Positions 6,739 to 14,178 of a stretch of DNA of 23,025 nucleotides are shown here, piece after piece. The notes under the pieces are model-generated. The model was not told the DNA's origin. It worked only from the letters and a program-made list of their open reading frames with translations, and did no database searches. The DNA comes from CAZVAO01 sp964625175. Its GTDB lineage: Bacteria; Bacillota; UBA994; PWPR01. Within the stretch, counting starts at the first letter, position 1, and the number at the start of each line of letters is the position of its first letter. The stretch spans positions 1-23,025 of the forward strand of contig CAZVAO010000025.1 in NCBI GenBank assembly GCA_964625175.1, in the 5' to 3' direction. Made by a program: the position numbers and the translations under genes.

Positions 6739-7975
6739 GATTCTCGAGTTCGCGGCGGAGCCAATCGAGCAACTTAATAACTGTACGGGATCGCACCCCT
6801 GCACGATTATTGTTTGGAAAGTAAAACTCTTGAGTCTGAACGCGCCCATTGATCGCTAGTCCCACATAGACTAATCCTACGGGCTTCTCGGGGGTTGCCC
6901 CACCAGGTCCTGCTATGCCTGTTGTGGCAACGCCGACATTGGCACCACTTACTTGAGCGACTCCTACTGCCATTTCGGCAGCCACTTCAGCACTTACTGC
7001 CCCATATTGGGCTAAAGTAGTCGGGCTAACTGCCAAACGCTTGATTTTCGACTCATTGCTGTAGGTAATAAAACCCTCCAACAGCACTTCGGAAACACCT
7101 GGTACATTAATCAAGCGAGCAGCAAGAAAACCGCCCGTGCAAGATTCCGCACAAGCAATGGTCAGCTGATGTGCTTTAAGCAACCTAAAAACGACCGTTT
7201 CAAGATCGTCATCATCACTTCCATAGACGTTGTCACCAAAGCGTACTCTCAGCTCCCTCTCTACAGGTTCAATGAGTTCGAAAGCTGCTTCTTCACTCTG
7301 TGCCTGAGCGGTTATTCTGAATTTAATTTCGCCATAAGAAGCATAGGGTGCAATGGTTGGGTTAGTCTGCACCGAAATGAGATCTTTGATCATTTCCTCT
7401 GCAGTGGACTCGCCAATGCCAATAATATGTAAAACGCGTGATCTTAAAACAACCTGACTCTGCTTCTCAATCCAAGGTTTTACGTAACTTTCAAACATAG
7501 GTTTCATCTCACGTGGCGGACCAGGCATCAGAAAGACCGATTGTTGGTTCTCTAGTATTAAATGGCAACCAGGGGCCGTTCCATTGGGGTTAAATAAGGG
7601 GATTGAGCCCATAGGAAAATCGGCTTGCCGCCAATTATTGGCAGCCATTTGGTAATTGCGGGCATCAAATCGTTCCACTAGCCATTGCGCTGCCAAAGCA
7701 TTGCGCTCGAGTGGGCGACCAGAGACTTGCGCCAAGGCCTCTTTAGTCATATCGTCTTGGGTAGGACCTAGACCACCTGTACAAAGAATCAAGTCGGCTC
7801 GACTTAGAGCTTGCCGATAGGCTTCAGCTAAGCGCTGGTGATTATCGCCTACAACGATGTGATGATAAACGCTAACGCCCATATTGGCAAGTTCTCGCGC
7901 AATCCAAGAGGCATTTGTGTTGATCGTATCCCCTAATAATAATTCTGTCCCGATGCAAATAATCTCCGCTTTCAT
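6725..7975 (-). CDS. cinA: CinA: competence/damage-inducible protein with nicotinamide-nucleotide amidase domain
   Basis: 416-residue two-domain protein of full family length. The N-terminal domain is MoaB/MogA-like (molybdopterin-binding fold; COG1058, linked to pyrophosphatase activity on ADP-ribose/NAD-type substrates), with GTELLLGD (9-16) and TGGLGPTQDD (66-75). The C-terminal PncC domain deamidates nicotinamide mononucleotide to nicotinate mononucleotide in the pyridine nucleotide salvage cycle, with AESCTGG and TTGIAGPGG. ATG start, preceded at about 9 nt by AAAGGT. In many Firmicutes cinA lies near pgsA and recA; neither is here. It lies downstream of namZ on the same strand across a 319-bp gap, so it is probably a separate unit. 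The final codons lie inside repeat copy B. Confidence 0.95.
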   Translation of the reverse strand: MKAEIICIGTELLLGDTINTNASWIARELANMGVSVYHHIVVGDNHQRLAEAYRQALSRADLILCTGGLGPTQDDMTKEALAQVSGRPLERNALAAQWLVERFDARNYQMAANNWRQADFPMGSIPLFNPNGTAPGCHLILENQQSVFLMPGPPREMKPMFESYVKPWIEKQSQVVLRSRVLHIIGIGESTAEEMIKDLISVQTNPTIAPYASYGEIKFRITAQAQSEEAAFELIEPVERELRVRFGDNVYGSDDDDLETVVFRLLKAHQLTIACAESCTGGFLAARLINVPGVSEVLLEGFITYSNESKIKRLAVSPTTLAQYGAVSAEVAAEMAVGVAQVSGANVGVATTGIAGPGGATPEKPVGLVYVGLAINGRVQTQEFYFPNNNRAGVRSRTVIKLLDWLRRELENPING

Positions 7976-8294
7976 AATCGAATACCTTTCTTAAGTGGTG
8001 TTAATAAAATGTGGGAATGGTAATTTTCAATGTTGTCACATAATGTGGTTACCTGGTCTCCGAGCTCCGTCGCGTTTACAATACTCTTGAAAAGGAGTAT
8101 AATAAATATAGACAAAGCACGACCTACGGTGTTCGTAGAGTTTGCCATTCTCAAACCAACATACTCACATTGGGAGCTTGATTGCTGCTCAGAATGCCAA
8201 GCCTCTTTAAGAGGAAGGTTGAATCATCGGCTAGAGCACCCCCCTAGAATTAGGGATTTGAGAATCGAAACTTTACGGCATTGTGGGTTTTGTA
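7976..8294. other. 319-bp intergenic region with a plus-strand promoter and a Cys-rich reading frame
   Basis: Between namZ and cinA, both on the minus strand. It contains a strong plus-strand promoter (8075-8103), a perfect palindrome CCTCTTTAAGAGG (8202-8214), and an open plus-strand frame with CCSEC and CGFC motifs (about 8176-8295). No proper start codon follows the promoter with a ribosome binding site, so no gene is called. No obvious minus-strand promoter for cinA was found. Confidence 0.55.
8075..8103 (+). promoter_or_regulatory. Strong sigma-A type promoter on the plus strand
   Basis: TTTACA (8075-8080), 17-bp spacer, TATAAT (8098-8103): a perfect -10, a five-of-six -35 and ideal spacing. 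It points away from cinA into the gap and then antisense through the 3' end of namZ. There is no plus-strand gene downstream for over 11 kb, so the product would be a small RNA, an antisense RNA, or a remnant promoter. Confidence 0.55.
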
Positions 8295-9431
8295 TTAATA
8301 GCGCAAATAAGGCGCGATTTCACTGCGAAACTGCTGACAATAATGAGAACTTTCGTTTAAGAATACGTCACTTTTCTCCGCTTTACGATAATGATCTGTT
8401 CCCAATAAATAATCGATATAGATGGTATTGGGCAGTTCTGCATAATCGGTCCATCTGAACTGTTTTGGATATAATAACTGTAGCGTATCGAGCAACTTAA
8501 TGCCCAATTCAAAGGGGCGAAAGTTGCTTTTTTCAATTGGGATTATATGGACACCCGCGCAGTGGTGATTGCGGTATTCCCCGAGCGTTGGCGTAAACCA
8601 GATTGGCCTAAATACGACCCCTGGTAACTGCAAGGCTTCCAACGCTTCTAGCAAGTGATAGGGATTAATCCAAGGCGCCCCACAATACTCGAATGGGCGC
8701 GTTGTCCCTCGGCCCTCCGAAACATTCGTCCCCTCCAATAGGCACGTCCCTGGATAAACCAGAGCGGTCTGAAAACTCGATATGTTGGGTGACGGATTAA
8801 TGAATACCCGTCCTAAATCATCCTCGTACATAGAGCGTTGCCATCCAGTAAGCGGAACCACTTTCAAATCACAGTTAAAGTGATAGGTTGCGTTAAGATA
8901 GGCCGCCAATTCACCCGTCGTCAACCCATAGCGCACCGGCAAACGAAATCTGCCTACAAAAGAGCGAAAAGCAAGGTCCGGCTGATTCCCTTCAATAACC
9001 TCCCCACCCAAGGGATTCGGTCGGTCAAGCACCACAAACTGAATACCTGCGGTCGCACACGCCTCCATGGCATAGGCCATCGTATTGATATAGGTATAAA
9101 AACGCACCCCGATATCTGGAATATCATAGACTAAAGCATCCAATTCCGCTAATGTATCTTGTGCTGGTTGCAGCTGTTCACCATATAAACTGTGTACGGG
9201 TAATTGCCAATAAGGGTCGATCGAATCCACGATTGGAACGGCATCTCGAGCACTCCCATATAAACCATGTTCAGGGGCAAATAAAGCCATTAATTGGCTT
9301 CGCTCACGTAACACGGCAACGGATGAATTGTAATTTTGATCTAGAGCAGCAGCTGTAGTAATCAACCCTACTCGCTTTTGTGCCAAAAGATTGTGTTTGG
9401 CAATCTGATCTAATCCCACTAATACCGTCAT
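8295..9431 (-). CDS. namZ: Exo-beta-N-acetylmuramidase NamZ-like (DUF1343, GH171)
   Basis: 378-residue member of the YbbC/NamZ family, which removes terminal MurNAc from the non-reducing end of peptidoglycan fragments. Family blocks are clear: LFAPEHGLYG (~51-60), LPVHSLYG, VYDIPDIGVRFYTYINTM, VLDRPNPLGG, NPSPNI, and YPGTCLLEGTNVSEGRGTT. B. subtilis NamZ is secreted, but this protein starts directly with the mature domain (MTVLVGLDQIAKHN) and has no signal peptide, so it is predicted to act in the cytoplasm. It begins 2 bp after the murQ stop, with GAGAGG before the ATG, so it is the last gene of the murK-murQ-namZ operon. The set makes a coherent MurNAc route: release, phosphorylation, etherase. 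No transporter is next to it. Confidence 0.92.
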   Translation of the reverse strand: MTVLVGLDQIAKHNLLAQKRVGLITTAAALDQNYNSSVAVLRERSQLMALFAPEHGLYGSARDAVPIVDSIDPYWQLPVHSLYGEQLQPAQDTLAELDALVYDIPDIGVRFYTYINTMAYAMEACATAGIQFVVLDRPNPLGGEVIEGNQPDLAFRSFVGRFRLPVRYGLTTGELAAYLNATYHFNCDLKVVPLTGWQRSMYEDDLGRVFINPSPNISSFQTALVYPGTCLLEGTNVSEGRGTTRPFEYCGAPWINPYHLLEALEALQLPGVVFRPIWFTPTLGEYRNHHCAGVHIIPIEKSNFRPFELGIKLLDTLQLLYPKQFRWTDYAELPNTIYIDYLLGTDHYRKAEKSDVFLNESSHYCQQFRSEIAPYLRY

Positions 9432-9433
9432 TA

Positions 9434-10333
9434 TTAAACCTCTCGCTCCAATGCCCTTCGTAAGAAGCCATTCTCTTCAGCTAAAATATGCTGTGCACGG
9501 GTGGCAGTTAAATCCCTCATGATTATCAAAATAGCGGTTTTAACTTGCCAATCACAGGCCTCAAGCGCTTGGTGTGCTTGGATTTGCTGACAGGAAGTCA
9601 CCTCTTGCACAATACCCACTGCGCGCTCTTTTAATTTACGATTGGTGGCCCTTAAATCGACCATCCAATTACTATACGTTTTCCCTAGCTTAATCATACT
9701 CGTTGTTGTAATCATATTTAAAATCATTTTTTGAGCGGTTCCCGCTTTCATGCGAGTAGAACCACTCAACACCTCAGCACCGACGACAACCTCAATCGTT
9801 TGCTCTGCGACCTTGCTCAGAGCCGAGCCGCGATTACAGGTGATCCCAAAACCCTGAGCGCCGCGTGCCCTGGCCTCGCTAACGGCCGCTAGAACAAAAG
9901 GCGTCGTCCCACTGGCACTGATACCTATGAGCGTATCTAAATCGCAGATACGCGCATCTTGAACCGCTTTGGCGCCTGCCACCTCATCATCTTCTGCCCC
10001 TTCCACCGCAGTGATGAGTGCTTTTGTTCCACCGGCAATAATTCCTTGAACTAAATCAGTTGGCGTGCTGAATGTTGGTGGACACTCCGCAGCATCCAAT
10101 ACACCCAATCTGCCACTTGTTCCTGAGCCCACATAGAAGAGGCGACCACCTTGCAGAAAAGATGCAACGACGCGATCAACCACTGCTGCAATCACTGGGA
10201 GTTCCTTGGCTATCGCTTCAGCTACTTTTCGATCTTCGTTGTTGATTATTTGGAGAATATCATCGGTAGAGAGGGTGTCTATCAACTCAGTCGCAGGGTT
10301 GCGATGCTCTGTCATTTTCATATTTTCATTCAT
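9434..10333 (-). CDS. murQ: N-acetylmuramic acid 6-phosphate etherase MurQ
   Basis: 299-residue SIS-fold lyase that cleaves the D-lactyl ether of MurNAc-6-phosphate, giving GlcNAc-6-phosphate and D-lactate. Family signature TEHRNPAT (8-15) and GSGTSGRLGVLDAAECPPTF (70-89); E83 and E114 fall at the same positions as the catalytic acids of the E. coli enzyme. The SGSTRMKAGTAQKMILNM block is also intact, and the length is normal. Its ATG lies inside the end of murK (ATGAATGA, 8-bp overlap), with no good ribosome binding site of its own, so translation is probably coupled to murK. namZ follows after 2 bp. Confidence 0.96.
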   Translation of the reverse strand: MNENMKMTEHRNPATELIDTLSTDDILQIINNEDRKVAEAIAKELPVIAAVVDRVVASFLQGGRLFYVGSGTSGRLGVLDAAECPPTFSTPTDLVQGIIAGGTKALITAVEGAEDDEVAGAKAVQDARICDLDTLIGISASGTTPFVLAAVSEARARGAQGFGITCNRGSALSKVAEQTIEVVVGAEVLSGSTRMKAGTAQKMILNMITTTSMIKLGKTYSNWMVDLRATNRKLKERAVGIVQEVTSCQQIQAHQALEACDWQVKTAILIIMRDLTATRAQHILAEENGFLRRALEREV

Positions 10334-11249
10334 CAGCAGAATGTATTAAGCCCAGTGCTAAAGATAGTGCTCCGCTGACAGGTGGTTCAGTTAGATGCCC
10401 GAACGCAATCTCAGGATATTCCGCGGATAGCTTCATGATGAGACTCTTATAAATCACCTGGCTTTTTTCCATAATAGCTCCGTGGCCAATCACCTGAATC
10501 GGCGCACTCTGATCGAGGTCTTCTAGCAACACTTTAATCATCTGATAATGTGCCAATGTCGTCTCTTGCAAAATACGTATAGCCACCGCATCTTCGCGGT
10601 AGGCAGCTTGCTCAACTAACGGCGCAAATTCTGCAACGCGCGCTTTATCAAAGTTTTGATAGATATATGGCACTAATTGATTCGGCGAGTTCAAACCGCT
10701 GTACTCCATAACCATTGGCAACAGCAAAGTCTCTGAACAGCGGCCATCGTAGGCTTGTAACGCCATTTGCAATGCTTTACGGCCGAGATCATAAGCAGAG
10801 CCTTCATCCCCCAGAATATGCCCCCACCCCCCACAGCGGCGAACCTGGCCGTCTTGATTGAGGCTAAATGCCACTGATCCAGTCCCGGCGATAAGCAGAA
10901 CACCCTGCTGGCCCCCTAATGCCGCTTGAAGGGTAATCTCGGCGTCACTCACTAAAAGCAATTTTCCCCGCATGCCCAAGTCTCGCAAAAAAGAGGCGAC
11001 CGCCTGCCGTTCTTGATCACGCCCGAGTCCAGCACTGCCTAAGCAGATTCCAGCAATTTGACCGATGCCTGTGTCCACAATCGCGAGCGCTTGAGCAATT
11101 AACTCCGCTAAATTTGCGAGAGCAGCTTGTGTACCAGAACTATAGAGATTTAAAGCGCCCCCACTGCATTGTGCTACAATTTTTCCTGTCAAATCACTCA
11201 TTAATAAGTCAGACTTACTGCCTCCGCCTTCAATTCCGATTACATACAT
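10326..11249 (-). CDS. murK: BadF/BcrA-family N-acetylhexosamine kinase, MurK-like
   Basis: 307-residue sugar kinase of the BadF/BadG/BcrA/BcrD ATPase fold. MurK of Clostridium acetobutylicum, from this family, phosphorylates MurNAc and GlcNAc at O6 in the cytosol; GlcNAc kinases of the same fold are the alternative. Visible: phosphate-1 loop IEGGGSKSD (6-14), D102 in LVSDAEITL, phosphate-2 loop AGTGS (121-125) and the family block GGWGHILGDEGSAYDLG (140-156). First gene of the murK-murQ-namZ operon; ATG preceded by AGGGGGA. The pairing with MurQ and NamZ makes MurNAc the likely substrate and supplies MurNAc-6-P without a PTS, which would otherwise phosphorylate during import. Confidence 0.88.
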   Translation of the reverse strand: MYVIGIEGGGSKSDLLMSDLTGKIVAQCSGGALNLYSSGTQAALANLAELIAQALAIVDTGIGQIAGICLGSAGLGRDQERQAVASFLRDLGMRGKLLLVSDAEITLQAALGGQQGVLLIAGTGSVAFSLNQDGQVRRCGGWGHILGDEGSAYDLGRKALQMALQAYDGRCSETLLLPMVMEYSGLNSPNQLVPYIYQNFDKARVAEFAPLVEQAAYREDAVAIRILQETTLAHYQMIKVLLEDLDQSAPIQVIGHGAIMEKSQVIYKSLIMKLSAEYPEIAFGHLTEPPVSGALSLALGLIHSADE

Positions 11250-11297
11250 GTTGATCCCCCTGCTTCTACTCGTATTATTCTCATCTTTAATATATTA

Positions 11298-11320
11298 AGC
11301 CGGCATTGCCGGCTAGGTTG
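11298..11320 (-). terminator. Hairpin between the patatin gene and murK
   Basis: AGCCGGC (11298-11304), loop, GCCGGCT (11308-11314), followed on the minus strand by TTAATATATT. A stable 7-bp stem with a poor U-tract. It probably ends the PHP-patatin transcript before murK, but could be an attenuator for murK. Confidence 0.5.
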
Positions 11321-11384
11321 TTGTATAAATGTCAGCATTATTTAACTCACAGTGGCAGAAATCTACCCCCTATTTAAGCGGGTT

Positions 11385-11456
11385 TAATCGCTTATTGTGC
11401 AAAATATTTGATCCACAAATATGAATAAGACCTTCACCACTTCCGTCTAATTTTGC
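11385..11456 (-). repeat. Possible degenerate or shortened copy E of the structured repeat
   Basis: On the minus strand the end of the patatin gene reads CAAAATTAGACGGAAG, nearly the CAAAATTGACGGAAG start of copies A and B, followed by GAAGG where B has CAAGG. The middle is short and holds its own 7-bp stem ATATTTG/CAAATAT (11404-11410 with 11415-11421). The match is short, so kinship is uncertain. Confidence 0.35.
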
Positions 11457-12229
11457 ATCAAGATTCTCTCTAGTTCTGGCAATGCCTTATAAACAGCTTT
11501 TGCACCCTTTTCGGCAACCTCATCGATATTCTTCATGACATGGAAAGGCACCCGATTAAGATCAGGCTCAATAACAAGATCTGCATATCTTCTGCCAAGC
11601 AGTGAATTATTGTGTACCATGATATTAAATGAAGTGTATAGCACTTCAAAAAAATTATAAGTGTTATTGTTATCATAGACACCTGCGGTTAAATTGACGG
11701 CGATCACAATATCTGCCCCCATTCTCCGCACGACATTGGCAGGCACGTTATTGAGTACCCCACCATCGACTAAAATCATGTTTTCTATCTCAACAGCTGA
11801 AAAAACCCCCGGAATACTACAACTTGCCCGAATTGCCTTAGCAACAGACCCTTCCTGAATAATAATTTCTTGTCCGCTGCGCAGATCAACCGATACGGCA
11901 GAAAAGGGTATGCTAAGCTCGTTGATATTCTTTTGACCCAACAATTTGACCACTAAGTCCTCGATTGTTTGGGAGTCGTAGCCGATGTTCCACTTACGCC
12001 ATTTCATTAAATCTCTGACATCGAATTTATGTGCTACTTCTAGCATCTCCGACCAGCTCATGCGATTCGCATATCCCGCACCGATGAGGCTACCGATACT
12101 CGTTCCTGCAATATAATCAAATTCAATCCCAATCTCACTAAATGCTTTTAAGGCCCCAATGTGAGCAACTCCGCGCGCAGCACCCCCGCCAAGTGCTAAA
12201 CCAATCTTCTTATCAGAACCTCTAATCAT
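11447..12229 (-). CDS. Patatin-like phospholipase (RssA/NTE type)
   Basis: 260-residue serine acyl hydrolase of the patatin family, cytoplasmic or peripheral to the membrane, expected to cleave acyl chains from phospholipids or related lipids. All catalytic features are visible: oxyanion loop GGGAARG (14-20), nucleophile elbow GTSIG with S44, and the catalytic dyad aspartate D155 in DGG. No signal peptide. It starts one base after the stop of the PHP gene, with AAGGTGG as ribosome binding site, so the two are co-transcribed. Its last codons and TAG stop fall within a sequence resembling the dispersed repeat. Confidence 0.92.
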   Translation of the reverse strand: MIRGSDKKIGLALGGGAARGVAHIGALKAFSEIGIEFDYIAGTSIGSLIGAGYANRMSWSEMLEVAHKFDVRDLMKWRKWNIGYDSQTIEDLVVKLLGQKNINELSIPFSAVSVDLRSGQEIIIQEGSVAKAIRASCSIPGVFSAVEIENMILVDGGVLNNVPANVVRRMGADIVIAVNLTAGVYDNNNTYNFFEVLYTSFNIMVHNNSLLGRRYADLVIEPDLNRVPFHVMKNIDEVAEKGAKAVYKALPELERILMQN

Positions 12230-12230
12230 A

Positions 12231-13529
12231 TTATACCACCTTCGCCCAAAGTCTATTATATAAATTAATCGTTTGACCCTGCATGATGCTGAGTTGCTTT
12301 GCTGCCCGGCGATCCCCAGCTAGATGGGCCAGCATTTGCTCCCCTTCAGGTAAACACAACCGATCATGCAGCGGGAATACTTCTCGAATCAAAAATTGCG
12401 TATATTTCACTAAACGCCAAGAACCATAAACCATTTGGTGTTGATGAGGTAATGAGGATACAGCAACACTGCATCGACCTTTTATACCTGAAACCAGCGA
12501 ATCTAATTCAAGTGCATCGGCAAAAACAACAGTATAAGCCCAACCAAACAAGCGCTCTGGACTCGCTGTATGCGCATCGCTGACGCCAAGAACCGCTGAT
12601 ACTTTACCTTTACGCTGTTCTTCATAGTAGCGTGCTATTTGGAGATTGTTAGCATACTCTTCGTGTGCATAATAGCCCGTGCAGACCTCAATCGCATCGT
12701 AGGGTTGATGATCCATTAAATAATCGATGACCGTACGCGATACATAGTAGCCGGTCCAAACTTCCCAAAATGGGTGGGCAAATATAGCGAGCCCTCCAGC
12801 CCTGCGAATCCGTTCAAAGCCCCATTTTGCAGAAGCTAATTGAAAGCGAGCATCCTGATCCTCCACCCCAACGATTTGGGATTCCAAAGCTTTGACCTGA
12901 AGGTAGTAATCTTCTTCATGTTGAGCAACAAATTCATTGATACTGCTTTGACCACCAAAATTGACAATATGCATAGGGTTATCGGGTAAATGCACTTCTT
13001 CACCAGCACAGATCAGTAAATCGGTTGATAACTCAGCAAATTTGGACTGGGCCTCAAGTGAGGGCTCGTATTGATGATGGTCTGTAATTGCCATAAAATC
13101 CAAGCCGATTTTACGACAACTTGCTGCCATATAGGCCGGAGATTCAGTGCCATCGGAATACGAACTATGCATATGCAAATCCCCTTTGAAAGGACGCTTC
13201 ATAAACAAGTCTTCCCCTAAAGAATAGATTCGAAAGCGCAAAGCATCCATTTTCTCATCAAGATCATTTATGACAAACATATGCTCCTGTTCCGCTTCAA
13301 AATACTGTGAAAACACTAACATACCATCTTGAGCAACCACAAGCTGAGGTCTTTGATACTGATATTCCCCATAGGGAGAAACGCGCTCCATGGGATAGTA
13401 AAGCACTTCATACTCTGCCCCATCAATAAATCTCACATGATCAAATAAAGAGCGGACATGAATCATCGTTTCTTTACCAGCGGGCACAACCTTCGGATAA
13501 ATGTCATAAAAATCGAGTACTTTATTCAT
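12231..13529 (-). CDS. PHP-domain phosphoesterase with N-terminal extension
   Basis: 432-residue protein. The PHP domain (about 115-345) shows the metal-binding signatures GDLHMHSSYSDGT (H119, H121, D126), AITDHH (D150, H151, H152), FAHPFWE and GVSDAHT. Such domains hydrolyse phosphate esters (histidinol phosphate, nucleotides, oligonucleotides); this one is not HisK-like in length. About 110 N-terminal residues of beta-rich character and a C-terminal tail of about 90 residues are not recognised. No signal peptide. ATG with AAGGAAG upstream. First gene of a two-gene unit with the patatin-like lipase; the pairing suggests lipid or nucleotide-linked substrates, but that is a guess. Confidence 0.85.
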   Translation of the reverse strand: MNKVLDFYDIYPKVVPAGKETMIHVRSLFDHVRFIDGAEYEVLYYPMERVSPYGEYQYQRPQLVVAQDGMLVFSQYFEAEQEHMFVINDLDEKMDALRFRIYSLGEDLFMKRPFKGDLHMHSSYSDGTESPAYMAASCRKIGLDFMAITDHHQYEPSLEAQSKFAELSTDLLICAGEEVHLPDNPMHIVNFGGQSSINEFVAQHEEDYYLQVKALESQIVGVEDQDARFQLASAKWGFERIRRAGGLAIFAHPFWEVWTGYYVSRTVIDYLMDHQPYDAIEVCTGYYAHEEYANNLQIARYYEEQRKGKVSAVLGVSDAHTASPERLFGWAYTVVFADALELDSLVSGIKGRCSVAVSSLPHQHQMVYGSWRLVKYTQFLIREVFPLHDRLCLPEGEQMLAHLAGDRRAAKQLSIMQGQTINLYNRLWAKVV

Positions 13530-13587
13530 TATATACTTCCTTAAACCTTTTGTTTTTGGTATTCCACGAAACCGTGCTTAATCCTGC

Positions 13588-13636
13588 AAAAAAAGAACAT
13601 ATTCTTTCTTGAACGTGTAAAACCGCCCGAAAGCGG
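13588..13636 (-). terminator. Terminator region after the redox selenoprotein-like gene
   Basis: On the minus strand, CCGC/GCGG (13636-13633 with 13626-13623) is followed by TTTTAC. A second AT-rich hairpin then follows, CAAGAAAGAA with TTCTTTTTTTG around TATG, ending in seven T. Either or both could end transcription before the PHP gene. Confidence 0.5.
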
Positions 13637-13644
13637 CATTTACT

Positions 13645-14034
13645 TTACTCAGCCAAATATTGATCCAGAAGTTTAGCTGTACGTTTAATTAAATTCGAAC
13701 AGCCTCTTCCATGTATTTCTAGCAGTTCGTTACATTCTGTACTCCCCAAAAGTGCTTCAAACTCTTTCACAAAACCACTGACTTTTACCTTCAAATGCGG
13801 GCAAACATGCCCTTTTTCAATGGCTTCCATACGGCCAAGGATCATCACGGCCCCAATCAATGCGCCACAGGCTCCTCTAACGGCCATGCCGCCGCCCATA
13901 CCCGCAGCCATTTTTTGATCTTCGCGGCTGATCCCTAAATTGTAAGCTTTGTTTGCGCCGCAAACAATCTGCTCACATCAGTTTAGGTCGTATTTAGAGC
14001 TGTCCAAATCAGTCAGAAAGTCATATAGTTTCAA
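13645..14034 (-). CDS. C_GCAxxG_C_C family redox protein, predicted selenoprotein (in-frame TGA = Sec19)
   Basis: 129-residue protein if the TGA at 13980-13978 is read as selenocysteine. The part after the TGA alone has a usable ATG only at 13911, giving an 88-residue fragment that lacks the N-terminal motif. Read through, it is a complete family member (usual length about 140): start TTG at 14034 with a GGAAGGGAAAG-type ribosome binding site, then SKYDLN-U-CEQIV, the AAGMGGGM glycine block, the CGALIG motif (C56), and two downstream cysteines C101 and C112. The family has four conserved cysteines; TGA replaces the first (usually N-C-A/S-E, here N-U-C-E). Known of the family: putative redox proteins, often near transporter genes, and here a MATE-like transporter lies directly upstream on the same strand. 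No other frame damage is seen. The alternative is a recent nonsense mutation. Confidence 0.75.
13943..13980 (-). promoter_or_regulatory. Bacterial SECIS-like hairpin directly after the in-frame TGA
   Basis: Read on the minus strand from the TGA (13980-13978): a lower stem TGAGC (13975-13971) with GCTTA (13947-13943), an internal loop AGA/A, then a perfect 8-bp upper stem TTGTTTGC (13967-13960) with GCAAACAA (13956-13949) and apical loop GGC. The loop starts 18 nt after TGA and opens with G, and the whole element ends 35 nt past the TGA. This agrees with known bacterial SECIS rules (loop 16-37 nt from UGA, G among the first two loop bases). It lies inside coding sequence, as bacterial SECIS elements do. 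Confidence 0.7.
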
Positions 14035-14059
14035 AGTAAATCTTTCCCTTCCATCAAGA

Positions 14060-14091
14060 AGTGGCTAAGCACCGAGACGGTCTCCGCCACT
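14060..14091 (-). other. Hairpin between the MATE-like gene and the selenoprotein-like gene
   Basis: AGTGGC (14060-14065) pairs with GCCACT (14086-14091), with an inner ACCG (14071-14074)/CGGT (14078-14081) stem. There is no U-tract, so it is not a classical terminator. On the minus strand it ends about 10 bases before the ribosome binding site of the redox gene, so it may stabilise a processed transcript or tune translation. Confidence 0.4.
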
Positions 14092-14178
14092 GACCTCTTA
14101 TTTATATTTTTCAGTTGATTCAACTCAAAGTGCTTTCAGCTACGATCAAATAAGCACCTTTATTGCAAAAAATCCTCA

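Noticed and set aside
8030..8458. 142-codon plus-strand ORF across the namZ-cinA gap
   Set aside because: More than a third lies antisense to the well-supported namZ gene, and no start codon has a ribosome binding site. Only its Cys-rich part is noted as a finding.
13645..13911. Reading the redox gene as an 88-residue protein starting at the ATG at 13911
   Set aside because: There is no ribosome binding site before that ATG, and it would lose the conserved first Cys region, whereas the frame upstream encodes the missing family N-terminus through one TGA.
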